From the NCBI RefSeq assembly GCF_003073045.1, contig NC_037602.1, positions 1,364,001-1,428,000 on the forward strand: a DNA stretch of 64,000 nt, read 5' to 3'. Of the stretch, positions 46,801-59,200 are shown piece after piece. The first letter of the stretch is position 1; each line of letters starts with the position of its first letter. The translations under genes and the position numbers were made by a program. The stretch comes from Pomacea canaliculata. Lineage: Eukaryota; Mollusca; Gastropoda; Architaenioglossa; Ampullariidae. The notes below the pieces were generated by a model that was not told the DNA's origin, did no database searches, and worked only from the letters and a program-made list of their open reading frames with translations.

Positions 46801-49800
46801 GGGGGTTGTATTCGTAACTGTACAGAACGCTAGCTGCAATGGTTCAAGAACGAGAATATTCAAAGAACTGAGACTGTCTGTGTAACTCGCAATGCGAAGA
46901 CCTCGCTGTCATTCATCACCAGAACTTTCTTCTTCACAAGATTACGAGTGAGCTCATGGGCAAGAGGTGGAAAGAGTAAGTAAGAAGCCTTAATCACAGC
47001 GAAAACACTATATATAGGTCTGAATATCTATAAAGAGTATTCGTCACATCTCATACAATAAGTTCCGATACTTTATTCTTTCGAGTTTTGTGATATTTTT
47101 TCAGCAGCTTCTGAATTACTCATTCCCTTAGCCAATTCAATGTTAAATCATTTCTAGCAGCCCACAAGTAGTAAACTATTTTTTTTAATTAATCTTGTGT
47201 AAGAACATGAGCATAATTAGGGGAGACTAGTTACTGTTGCTCTAGGACTAGTAAATTATAGGTTCTCTCCCCTAGTTCGGCCTTTAAGAAGGGAATAAAA
47301 TCACAAAGTAAAACGAAAAAAATGTAGATAAAATTCAAACAATGCAACAGTTCCTTCCCTGAGATGATTGCATTAAAAACAAAAAAAAAAAAAAAAAAAA
47401 AAACCGAAAGATATAACCCTTTAGAGAGGTTGTAAACATAACCCTGTAGAGAACCGTGCGTGTCAACTGTGCTGGTCAGCTTAGGAAATATACGGGCGCA
47501 AAAGTATTGTGCAGAAAGTTTTTCTCATCCTTTTTGTGTGCCCGTGATTTTCACGTAATGTTCACCCAGGTGTCGAGAATTTGACAGCGTGTATCCATAG
47601 AATGCGTCAGTCAGTCGGTCAGTCAGTCAAACGGATAATAAATTAGCAACCGTCACGTTGCGACGACCCTCGACCCTTTATCTCACTAAAATGCAATATT
47701 ACATCATTTCCTTGTAAGTGAGAACACAGATGGATGGAATCACAACGGAAATAAAAAAGATGCCTAACAAAGAAGGGACAAAAGCATCAGGAGAAATTAA
47801 ATCGTCGGAGACTGAAGTCGCGAAGCTTTTGTGACTGAAAGAGAGCCGTGATCAAATAAAAACTAAAAACTATAAAATAAAATCAGTTAAAAAATTTTTT
47901 AACACTTTTATTTGATATGCACTAAACATGGATTTTTTGTTTAATGATTTTATTTAATGCATGTAACGTGAAATATAAAAATGTTAGCGACTACTAAAAA
48001 TCTGATCATCAGTATTATTAAAAGAATTTTTACTTATTTTATTAGTAATTAAAAGTTAAAGTGTTCATACTGAGGAGACTGCTGTCCTCCGTGTCCAGGA
48101 ACATCTTGATCACCCTGTCGATGTAGGGTGCGAAGAGGTCGCCAGATAAGCTGATGATGGTCATCATGGCACTGGCAATGCTTCTGACATTGTCATCATA
48201 GGATGTGAGCATGTCCAGGACTCCGGGCACCAGGGGCGCCGCTCGCTGGATTTCGTTCATCGTCTTCAGCTGTAAGGTCGAGCCACACTTCAAAAACTTC
48301 AGAACAACTATTTTATCGTATAACACTATAACACACCCTGCCCACGCACTACTTATTTCCTGTGTACAATATAATTTCCTGCAAGCCCACTGAGGTCTGG
48401 ATTATAAATACCCTCCTGTCACCTCGAGTGCATGCATTAAAGACATACACAAGTAAAAAAAGCGAGGTCCACATTAAGTGATCTCTAACTTAGTCCACAT
48501 GAGATGTAAATATGAAAAGCAGGGGCATATTCGTCCCCCCCCCGGATTTTCTTTATCTCCCCTCGATTACTATGCAGCCTAGCAAGTCTATGGACTGTGG
48601 ACCTAAAAAATATCAGCCCACCTCCAGAGTCTGCTTCTGGATCTGGTTTCCAATGACAAAACCCTGCAACACCTAGCCTGTAACTCATCCATAGTGTAAC
48701 TAGTCCATATTATAGCTTACCCAGGCTATAACTTTGAACCCAGCTTGGCAGAGCAGGATATAAGTCACACTGCCGGCACTTCCAGTCTCCGGGTGGATTG
48801 GGTCCGCTTCCTGGCAAAACTTCACCAGTGCTATGAGCTCATCATACTCTTCCCACGTGAATGCTCTCCCGTCTCTGAAAACGAACAAGTCCAAGATAAA
48901 GGTGCTAGTGAAAGTGTGTATGAGTGTGTATGTCTGCTTGCATGCGTACCCTAAGCAATATAAAAGTTGTGCCGCACTCCTTCCGAAAGCTGTTATATGA
49001 TGGAAGCTAGCATAGCAACACTGCCAAACATACGCTTGATTGATGAGGAACTCCAATTTGAACATATACATGTATTATACACTTATAACTGGAAATATTA
49101 TATCAAGCAAAGTAAATCTCCTTTATGTTTAGTTCGTTTCATTCGTTCGTTCTGTGTGTTTTTTTTTTTCTTCTATTTTGTCTTTGCTGAATATAATGAC
49201 GACAACGATGATGGTTGTCCCACGATATCAGATGGCTTACAGTAACAATGAAGGAAAGCATAAAACATTAATTTCTGTATTTTCGTCTCGATGCATAAAG
49301 TATCGTACTTAACACAATCCATGGCTTTGGCAAAGAGGTCTATCGTCAAACCGTTGAGTTTCCAGTAGTCTCCTTCGCCATTCCAGCCGTAGGAATCGTC
49401 TGCTAGAGCCGCGGTTATCCGCCTCACCGTCTCCATGATTAAGGCCTTATCTTTCTGGCAAAATACATACATATCTGCATACTTAATCCACCCATCCATA
49501 TATGCATAATCCACCCATCCATCCATACGTACATACATTTATTTGCTTGACACTCAGATTTTATATGAAATCTGAGAATTAAACTTTGTAAAAACTTCTT
49601 ATTTTCGTAAAATCAATATATTAATTTTCCACTTACTTTAATGTTGAAAGATATTTTGTTGGCGATCTCTTTGCCCGCTGCAAACAGCTCAGGATTGCGA
49701 GACTCCATGATGTCGAGAGCGCGGTGAACCATGTCGCCTGTGATTTCCCCGACCAGTTTCGCAGTTCTGGGAAACAAGTCGAACTTGAAAGAATCTTCCC

Positions 49801-52684
49801 AACCCACAACCTGTTCCCACAAAAGTCTGTCGACGTCAGTGCCATTTCTTCGTCTCTCTTCGATATATATGTATTTTAAAAAACCCATCTACTTATTGCA
49901 CACCCTCGCACATACGAGTGACAAAAACACAGACCATCCGACAGAGAAACACAAAAGTGAAAACAGAAGCTGGTGATATCGTTCTGTGTTCATGTGGCTG
50001 TAATTAAATGTAAATAGCTCATGTTAATCTTTGGGTATACTAGCTTTTTGGGGTATATTTTCCTGGATGTAGATGACTAGACAAAAGATGTCTAGAACAT
50101 GTCAGAGGAGAAGTCTACATGACAGCTGGTGGTGGTGGTGGTGGTGGTAACACTATACTTACTCGAAGCCCTGGAGCAGATGTTCCACCGTGTTGTTGTG
50201 GTATTCGTAACACTCCTCTCTTTCCGTATCTGTTAACCAGTCGGGTAATGTGAAGTTAGACAGCAGCTGGAACAGCTCCTTCACGTGCGATGAATATTGC
50301 TGCAATCACAAATCTTGTTTTGTGCAGACAGCACAGTATTTTTCATGAAGAACTGCTGTGGGTTTAATGATGTAAACACGGGATATGGAGATGGGTTTCA
50401 AGTGGTTAAATTACAGAAAATACTATTAGCTGAAAGATGCTTGATGGTATTCATTATTAGAAGTATGGTGAAACATCTATACTGTTCACTGATAATTTTC
50501 TGATTATTTTTTTAATTAGGATAATTTTTTTACAATATCATTTTATTGCTCTACAACACCTGACATGTCTTGTTGACAGTGGGACTTTTAATGTAAGTAC
50601 CTTCCATTTCAGAAGATTTTCTTTCTCTCGCAAAGCATAGTACGCGGCCTCTAGGCACTGGGAGGTGTGGTGTTTAAGGAGCGACTTGACCATGGCAATC
50701 CACAGCTCCACGTGTTCTTTCGATCTACAACGACATTAACCGAGTATATCATGTCAAGTCCAAAACATGGATGACAAAGATAAGATTAAAAAAACGACTT
50801 TTTTGCAAATTTAAAGGCGTACCCACAAATTTTACAAAAATACTTTACAAACAAAACAAGATCAGAGTTATCTCGCGGACTTTTACTTCTGTAATCAGGT
50901 GACATAGCAACCGTTACATAAAGTAACCGAAACAAAATTAAGGACTTGAATTGACAGGGAGATAGGAGGTGGGGAGAGACTTCATTTTTCCATTTCTGGA
51001 TGCATAATAATAAAGGTGTTTAATTTATTAGAAACAGTACCATTAAGGTGTCAAGTGTAGTGTAAATAAGCAGGTGAGGCAACTCAGATGACTTACTTGC
51101 CCATGGCTGGACTGAGGCACTCTTCCATCACTGGCTTTGCAAACGTCAGTGTCAGGTACGTCTCATCCTTCACGTGATCCAGTAGGTGAATGAACTTCGT
51201 GATCAAACCTTCGAACAGCTTTCCTTTTCCCTTACAATTCAGCACACAACTAATTAACACGCATTCCCACACACCAGTTTGCTATTCTTTCATACCTGTA
51301 CTACAATCATATTCCCCTTATTAGTTTGTTTACCTGAGTCTCATTCACCCTTACGGTCAAGTGATTATGTAATTATATTTTTCTGTTTTGTAACGTGATT
51401 ATTATGAAGTATTTCAGTTTCACAATAACTATTTTGATCTCAGTATCTTTAAAACTTAACAATAATCATTAGCTTTATTATCTGAAGACCTTTAATTTAT
51501 CATCTAAAAATGAGTAAATAAAATTAACTGAGGGCAAAGGGAGAGGAGTAATTTTCCTTCGCTCACCCCGGACCCCAGAAACGTTTTGGAACGCCATTGT
51601 CAGCACCAGACACAGAAGTACTGATATTTTATAAATATTCCAGATTGTCTTTAACGCAGTTGTGATTATCCACTACAAGGCAATATTTCATTTAAAACTC
51701 TGTTGTGGTTGGTTACAGAAGCATCGGAGTGTAAAAGACATGCATACAGCTGCTTGCACATATACCTGTCTTACCTTGACATTCTTTGGCTCAATGCTGT
51801 TGAAGAAATCGCCGATAGCCTCGAAATGAGGTTTCGTTCCATCACACCCGACTTTCTTCACTGTCAAGTCCAGCGCCAAGTCCAGTATTTCATTGTAAAC
51901 CTCTTCCAGAGCACCAGCCGTGCTTGAAACAAGAACATGCCCCACTGTGTGTCACTGCCACTGAGCTTGAAATGTTTACATTATTTGACAGCTCTATCAG
52001 ATATCGGTTATATCAATTCATCCTAAGCATTCTTTGAGTATAAACTAAAGAGATTTTCAAACTGAAAGAGTTCCACGTAAACTGCATTGCGCAGACTGCG
52101 TGCGAGCCAATATCTATCAGTCTATCTAGCTCTTTGTCCATCCATCCGTCACTTCATGCTTGTGTGATTTGTTTGTGTTTTCTTTCTTTCTTTCTTTCTT
52201 TGTGTGTGTGTGTTCCTTTACTTGACAGCTGACAGCAAGTCTGACAAGAAACATTTGGTCTCCTCTCCGACTGTCTCAGAGTGTGGAAATGTTGGGTCTG
52301 TGATGACTTTTCCCAGGTCTGTCAGGTGGCGTCGAAGTTCTTTGGCGTCTTTGATGTTCTGAACAACAGTAAAAAAAAAAATAATAATCTCTGAAACCTT
52401 CTTTAAAAGCTGACCCTAGTTCCACAATCGGCAAAACAGATGTGCACAAACAAGTAATAGAAATTTACCCTGTGCAAAGAAAATCTTTGTTAATCAACAT
52501 GTCCATATGCATGTTTTACCAAATCAGCTCAGTCATCTTGTACTTACTCTTGTACATAGACTGACAGAGGCTGAGAAAGACATTGAGACAGACTGACGAA
52601 GCTGTGAAAGATCAGGACATTCGCCGAAATGTGAGTGAAGATGTTGCTCACCTCAAGCGTCCCTCTCTCGTAAGTGAAATCCAT
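40832..52684 (-). CDS. ARM/HEAT-like - coiled coil - DEATH - TIR - TIR protein with CaaX box (>=21 coding exons, ~1290 aa)
   Basis: Inferred exons, 5' to 3': 52684-52652, 52358-52222, 51922-51775, 51230-51097, 50724-50601, 50299-50163, 49826-49637, 49454-49309, 48874-48721, 48269-48071, 46988-46902 (tentative), 46777-46688, 46242-46015, 45544-45321, 45027-44796, 44687-44414, 43641-43382, 43205-42968, 42400-42291, 41897-41667, 41320-40832. Phases agree except across 48071/46988, where a small exon is probably missing. Residues 1-~677 are helical and ARM/HEAT-like; ~678-754 are a coiled coil; ~755-846 a DEATH domain ([20 protein letters not shown]). TIR1 (~858-1000, [20 protein letters not shown]) and TIR2 (~1050-1200, [20 protein letters not shown]) keep the Glu that aligns with the SARM1 NADase residue. 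The C-terminus is CCVIS, a farnesylation-type CaaX. The likely role is membrane-linked innate immune or cell-death signalling. Start: first ATG after a 5' UTR acceptor at 52725. Confidence 0.82.
41555..41627. repeat. (GTTT)n microsatellite
   Basis: About 18 perfect GTTT units in the intron that splits TIR2. It produces spurious open frames of QTNK repeats on the - strand and VCLF repeats on the + strand. Confidence 0.97.
42190..42290 (-). mobile_element. tRNA-derived SINE fragment next to a splice donor
   Basis: On the - strand it reads 'ggtcagaatgcttagagccc' (A-box-like) and later 'ggttccatacccatgtgg' (B-box-like). It parallels the + strand SINE at 44150-44330. Its 5' end lies directly against the donor of the inter-TIR linker exon (42291), so the intronic side of that donor is SINE sequence. 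Confidence 0.6.
42401..42967. other. Intron between TIR1 and the inter-TIR linker exon
   Basis: AT-rich sequence with several 'caaacaac..cataacaa' imperfect repeats near 42480-42590. No gene or clear element was recognised. Confidence 0.5.
44150..44330 (+). mobile_element. tRNA-derived SINE in a DEATH-TIR gene intron
   Basis: The sequence shows an A-box-like 'tagccgaatgatcagacc', a B-box-like 'ggttggatacccatgtg' about 50 bases later, and then a body with 'gggtgtcactgccctcac'. It resembles the fragment at 42190-42290 in the opposite orientation. It lies between the TIR1 and DEATH exons. Confidence 0.65.
45808..45894. repeat. (GTTT)n microsatellite, second locus
   Basis: About 21 GTTT units in the intron next to the 46015-46242 exon. 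It creates the QTNK-repeat open frame on the - strand, which is not a gene. Confidence 0.97.
46989..48070. other. Intron gap with a probable unplaced small exon
   Basis: The exon ending at 48071 leaves one extra base, while the next recognised exon (46988-46902) begins at a codon boundary. A short exon with length 2 modulo 3 probably lies here, or one boundary is mis-set. The region is AT-rich, with an A-run near 47380-47403. I could not identify the exon by eye. Confidence 0.5.
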
Positions 52685-54985
52685 CTTGCTTTATCGGATT
52701 TCTAAAGAGCCGAGTAAATGCTCACCTGGAATAAAAAGATAAAGATCAAAACTACCTTGCCTACCTTTGTAGTAAGAGTGCAGGACTCAAGCTATCGATC
52801 ATCTGCTTTGAGGTCGAGCACATCAACCACAAGGATAGGGAGCACAGATATAGTTGTGATTAATGTACGCTATATTAAAACTATATCTATACTATATTAA
52901 TAATTATAAACTTTTCTGAATTGCTCAGAAAATCAGAATTCTTCCGTGTAGTTTCATTTTCTTTCACAGTAAGATATTTTTTTAACAATATGTCGTCACA
53001 GGAACACTTCAAAATTATTCTTAGAACCTTTTCATATTAGCAACCTGCGAGCAATAGCATGCAAGACTGCCATCGTTCATTTTGTCAGAGAGGCAGCATG
53101 TCCACAGTCTACAGGTTTCTTGCTGAGAATAGAAAGACGTAGGCGAGAGGGCTAGGCTGTGATTTATTATTGAAAAATGACAACAACAAAATACCAGTTA
53201 TGTATAACTGCTCGTTTGCCTTTGTGTCTGGCAGCCTGTCTGACTTAGCCATCTTCTAGTCTCGACATCATCGTCATCTAGCGCATTATCACCATTTTAC
53301 TTGTTGATGTTTTTGTTTGTTTTGTTTTTTTCAAAGCTACCACAAAATAGCTGTAGTGGCGCAAATAATTAAATTAATAAAAATAACCTGCAATCGATTG
53401 TAGTGCTAAAATCTGTTTGCACGACCTCATATTCAATCGGTTTGACTGATCTTGTGGTCATAAGATTGACATAAATACGACAAACATCTACTGTGTTTGT
53501 ACACAAACTGTGTACCTGGCAGCATTGTGTACAATTAAGGTCCCCCGTGAACATTTCATTCAGTCAGGTAAATCGTGTCATGGGAGACAAACCTGCATCT
53601 GTACCTACCTTGCTCACTGCCCCTGTCGCCTCGCTGACCTTTGACCGGCAGACGTGCGATAGCAACACTCACCCTCGTCACATCCCACAGCTCGGCTCAC
53701 AGAGCATGTAACAGACTAGATGTAAGTAAACATGAATGGCTCGGCAATACGACCGACTTTCGCAATGCTGTAGTTGCTGGTGCAATGTCGCTGTCCGTGT
53801 CGCAGTGTATTGTTGGCTGATCGCCGCGTCGCTCGGTCGTCGGTGTATATGTTCGATCACTCCTCAGAGACATTAACTGCCAAACACATTCAGTATGTAA
53901 GCCTCTCGGTCCTTGGTGTATGTTCACAGGCAACTGCTAAACACATTCAGTATGTAGGCCGTCGCCACGATCACGCTGCTCACCGAAAGGGAATTCAAAG
54001 CCCTCGCGGCCTCCATAGTAACACTTAAACAGACGCTCGCGCAAAGGTGATTGGATCGAAAATTTGTTTTCAACCAACATCGATTCGTGCAAGTGTCTTG
54101 AGATGACCTCGCCAGTCGAATGTGACAGTTTACAGCTGAATGAATTTATCATATAACCTCATGCAACTGGGAGCATGATTATCTTCATTTCTACTGACAG
54201 CACACATGATGGATGCGTCTACTGACAACGCTTTAAACTATGAAACACATAAAACTAAACACAAATTAACTAAAAAATATTTTTGCCAGTCATAAGTATA
54301 CTTACAGACTTCAGGCTTCAGATGCTGCTGTCAAGCTTCTGTGGTCTGCTTTAAACAAGGGTAACTAATAATTTAAGCTGAAATTTGCAGCAGATTATGT
54401 TCCTTATAACTGGTGATTGTAGTAAGTAGTATTACCTTAAGGGAAAATTAAAAGCTAAGGTGTCGTTTAGACAAAGATATTCACGAACACCCGCGGGCTT
54501 AGGCATCTTCGCATTAGTATTTGTTGCTTGCAAAAGTGTTGTTTGTAATTTTTTGGGGGGGAAGGGGATGGGGGGCGCAAGGTAGAATATTATCTTCCAC
54601 TGCCCACCCTTAGTATTTTTGTTTGTTGCTGTGTACATGCACTGGTTGGAGAAATAAGGGCAAGTGAAATACTGGCTTTCAAAGTGATGGAACAAAACAA
54701 GCAAAAGTCTAAAAGATTAATTTGAAGACAGCAGTCACAAAGAAAATTAAAAAATTCAGTTCAGATGTGTAATAATTAATTCAATGTCGCAAGAGTTGCA
54801 TTTTGAAGTAGTGTAGATTACAGATCCATATGAACTGTATCATTTCTCTCATCTGAGTTTAACACAGTTTCTATGTATTGTTGACTGAAAATATTTCTGT
54901 CGATAGAACTACTGCCAAATGTTGGGAACCCTTTAATAATTATATCTGACAAACCGTTTATAATGAATTTTTACTTCTGTTGCAG
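52685..54985. other. Region between the DEATH-TIR and TMEM53-like genes (divergent promoters)
   Basis: On the - strand a 5' UTR piece of the DEATH-TIR gene runs to an acceptor at about 52725 (TTATTCCAG), so a non-coding first exon and promoter are further right. A 20-bp-class direct repeat ('aaacacattcagtatgta') occurs at about 53881 and 53940. A first exon of the + strand TMEM53-like gene should lie left of the acceptor at 54985. No other gene was recognised. Confidence 0.55.
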
Positions 54986-55032
54986 CACTAAAGGTCTTAT
55001 TGAAGGAGAGCATTGTTTTGATACAATCAGAC

Positions 55033-56273
55033 ATGAGTAAATCACTCCTAGCTAGATTCGGCTCACGGATATACTGCATAGCAAGAGTAAGCACACGCAC
55101 TCATGTTAAAAGATTCTATGCAACAGAACTGGAGAAGACCAACTCTGGAAAAAGTTTTTCCACAACAAGTGACAAAGTAAAGCAGTTAAAAGTGAAAAAG
55201 ACTCTAATATCATCACATTTGCAGCTCCATGAAATAGATTATTCAGAGAAGGTGAGAGATATAAATTATGGCAAAAGAATGGCACCTCTGGTCATAATAT
55301 TCAACTGGCTCAGTGCCAAGCCTACAGCAGTACAGAAGTACTCTGCACTGTATCACAGTATTGGTTTAGATGTCCTGAATGTGCAAGGAAACTTAGGCAG
55401 CTTTCTGTGGCCCCCCTTTGGCTACAAAATAGCACTTGAACTATATGAGTACCTAAAAGAACACCAAGCACCACATAGGCAGTACTTTATTCATGCTTTC
55501 TCGCTGGGTGCTTACATCTACACCATTGCATTGGAGCAAGCTGCAAGAAAACCCGAGGAGAGCGGACATTTTCGAAACCATGTCTTAGGACAGATTTTTG
55601 ACAGCATTGTGATTGGAACATATGATAATATGTCTCAAGGAATCGCTCAGGTAAGATTCTTTAAAACCTTTTGGTGGAGATATCTATTGAAAACATTTGA
55701 CAATGTGCATAATTAACAGATGCCAATATTGCAATTCGAGTTAAACACTTGTTTGACAGTTTGTATAATTAACAGGTTTCAGTATGACAATTCAAGTTAA
55801 ACTCTTTACAGTTTACTTGGTAGTTAAAAAAAATTGTCTACTTAGCTCATGAGCAAGTTTTGAAGTAACCCTAAACTGTAAAGTTTAAAAACATTTGTTG
55901 AGATGCACATTATCTTCATCACTTTCAGATTCTTCCCCAAAATAAAGCATTTCAACTGGCTGTTTTGAAGACGCTGGATTTATATTACAGAATTACTCAC
56001 AGGACCACTAAGGACACTTATGACCGTCTGGTAAAGTGCTTCAAAGATGAGCCTCTTTGCGTGCCAACACTTATTTTTTACTCTAGGGATGACCCGATGT
56101 GTTGTGCTGACACCATGGATACAATGTTAGCATTGTGGAGGTCACAGCAACCAGATTTTCCATATGAAAGTGTGTCTTGGCCACAATCCAGACATGTTGC
56201 TCACCTCAGAGAACATCCTGAGGAGTATTTAGCAGCATGGACCAAGCTCATGAGTCGGCTACAATTAGCTTAG
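55033..56273 (+). CDS. TMEM53-like: TMEM53/DUF829-like alpha/beta hydrolase (two coding exons, ~320 aa)
   Basis: Inferred coding exons: 55033-55650 and 55929-56273, joined in phase 0. The N-terminus MSKSLLARFGSRIYCIARVS is rich in Arg with no acidic residues, which suggests mitochondrial targeting. Then PLVIIFNWLSAKPTAVQKYS starts the DUF829 fold. The nucleophile elbow is HAFSLGAY, the acid is in YSRDDPMC and the catalytic His in SRHVAHLREHP, so a complete Ser-Asp-His triad is visible. The family (vertebrate TMEM53 about 277 aa) has no agreed substrate. No strong transmembrane helix is obvious. The ATG at 55033 is preceded in frame by an open stretch from the acceptor at 54985; an upstream non-coding exon is likely. 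Confidence 0.88.
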
Positions 56274-59200
56274 TGGCTGGAGGACTTGCATCTGTTGCAT
56301 ATTAAATTGCTGTTTGCCACAAGGTTTCTAAGTCCATATCTGTGATCTCTCTACTGTCTTCCCACATCAACTACAGATCCTATAGCTTGTGATTATTGCA
56401 GCATAAGTCATGGTCATGATTATGTCATTACAGTTCCTGTCATTCGCAAATCACACCTGGCGACTGGCTTTTGGTTTCTAATACTGTGCCCACTTCTGTA
56501 GGGGGAAGAGAACCTACATGTGGTTTAATATGTTCCAAGGGCCAAAAACCTGTGTATTTTTCTAGATTGTGCTCAGAATTCTGCTGTACACTATATGGTT
56601 GCACAGTACAAAGCAACAATGCTTGTGAAAAATGATTGGTTGATAAAATCCCAATTATATTATTCCAGGGACTTTGCTCAGAATTTATTAGCTGCTTTAT
56701 TTTGAATCAGCAAGATATACTTTCTAGTTTTCTTATTGTGTCAGCCAAGATTTACACATTCAGGCAAAAGTGAAGCGCCATGGGCTGTGGTAGGTGCACA
56801 TATGAAAAAAGCACATAAAAGTCAGAGTCCAAAGAGGCATCATGGGGTATGGTCAATTTACACTCTACCATTGACTTAACAAGTCAGATACGTAACTAAT
56901 CATGTAATGCATAAATAATGGGGAAAGACCATGAGAAATATCACATAAAACAAAAACGGAAACCAATGGCACTGATTACTTCACAATAAGTAAAAGTTAC
57001 CTGCATGTTAAAAAGTGTTTTAATGGACCAGCCATGAACATAGTTCTGTCTCTAATGGGTCCTACCACAGACCTTTGGCAAGGAGATGCGCGTATGGTCA
57101 GAAATATACAAATCGCCGGACTTGAAGATACTTCCTCCTCATGATTATCTCCCTCTAATAGAAAAATTAAGGACATTGAACGACTTTCTGGTGAATAAAT
57201 TAGGGAAAATGAGATCCCTAGAAATGAAAGGTTCTGTAGACTCTAAAACACTAAGAATGTAGGGGATGAATTTCATTATCTATTTAGCTGTAAAAAAATT
57301 TCTGACCCGTGTAAAAATAATTGATCGCCTTACTATGCTCACAATCCTAATGCTTTTAAATTCTCAGGGGGATGGGATTGGTGTTTTATACTGAGCCAGC
57401 AACTAAGACTATATCACGGCAAGGCAGCCAGCCCTGTAAACATATACCACATGCAGAGAAAGAACAGCTTGCCAGAGACGAGAGCTTAACCCAGGACAGC
57501 CAATCCTCATCATATTGGTGACAGGCACTAACTGTTGCACCACTGGACTGCCCCTGCTCATAAATTCCATTCATTATAAACTTCAAAATATAAAAAGACC
57601 CTCACAAGATTAGCTCAATTTGTTATTATCGAGGACAGTGACCTAAAAAAAGATTAATAGAATGTGTATCTGTGAGATATATATATATATGTGTATGCCT
57701 TCGCGTGTTTATATTCTTTCTTTGATTACAAAAGCAGATATACTTTATAGGGTTTCAAAGGGCTAGAAGAAGAAAAGAATGAATGATACAGAAAATTATT
57801 TGTTAACATATTAGCTGTTATAGACCAACCAGTGAGTGTTAGCGAGACTTATTTTATAGACAGAAATGTGTGTGTAGGTGTGAGAGACATTGTATAGATA
57901 GGAATGTGTGTGAATATGTATATATTGATATATATTTTAATATTTCAGTACCTCTTAGAGGGTGAAAGAATAGAGGGTGAATCTTGAGTAACCAGAAAGA
58001 AACTGAGACTAAACCAAGAAGCTTATCCAGTAATATAGGTCTGTAGGTGCTCAACAGCAGCATTCATACTTTTAAACTACCACATCGGGTTTTTTTTTGG
58101 TCTTTCATTAATACAAGAATTAAAGCAAAGCACTAAGTGATACAACCTCTGATGGATTTAGCAGCATGCACTTTTTTATTTCACATTTGCAACATGCAGA
58201 ATGACAAATTTGCACATGTAAATACATGTACACCAACATGCACAGATCCATTTATATATATGCTCTCTCTCACACACACACACATGTACCATAATTTTGC
58301 TTAACAAATCTGCCAATAAAACGTGTTTGCAAGAAATTAAATACAGGGAAATTCTATTTATCTTAAAAATCCTGCACGACTTTACAAGTTAATATCCTTG
58401 AAAAAGGAAATCATCACACAGTCCCCCCTTGCATACACAGTTCACTGAATTAAGCTCACTTCGATGCACCTGTCTTAAGAAGCATGTATCAGTACACAGT
58501 ACGGTATATACAATGACAATGACTTATGTTATTATGTTCAGGAAGTGCTCAAAGATACAAGTCACACATTCTGAGAATAATACTGATACAGATTTCATGC
58601 ATTAACAGGTTTCTTGCCGATGAGCTTATCATTTGTAGTCACAATTATGATCCTGGCATTTTTTAATCAAATTTGCATATACTTAGTCAATACACTTTAT
58701 AGGTGTCAACCTGCTTGTGTCAAGGGGACAAATCTTGCTGACAATAGAACTGCTTAATAAAATTCTAGAGAGGAGCAGTATTATTCTTGCATAACAGAAA
58801 TGGCTGGAAATTACAAGTAAAATAGTTATAAATGGATCTAAATATATCTATTATACTTTTAATAATTTGACCAAAAATCATTTAGTATTCTAGTGCATCT
58901 CACATGTACGAATGGTGCTATGAACCTGCAACTTGTTTTCCAATAGAGTACAGGACGAGGCTGTAACAGATACAAGGACTAGACTGCACCTGATTGGAAA
59001 AACCTTCACTTTAACAAGCGTTACATAACACTAAACTTAATAAGGCAGTAAAACAAAGTATATATATTATCAAAATATACAGAGTAAGAAGTCCTTGCCA
59101 GCAGGTAAATAGGAAAATGTCTTGAATGACATGATAAAGAAGCTCAGTTTATGAACTTGAAGTATCAAAAAAAGGACATGAAGTTAGGCACCATACTGCT

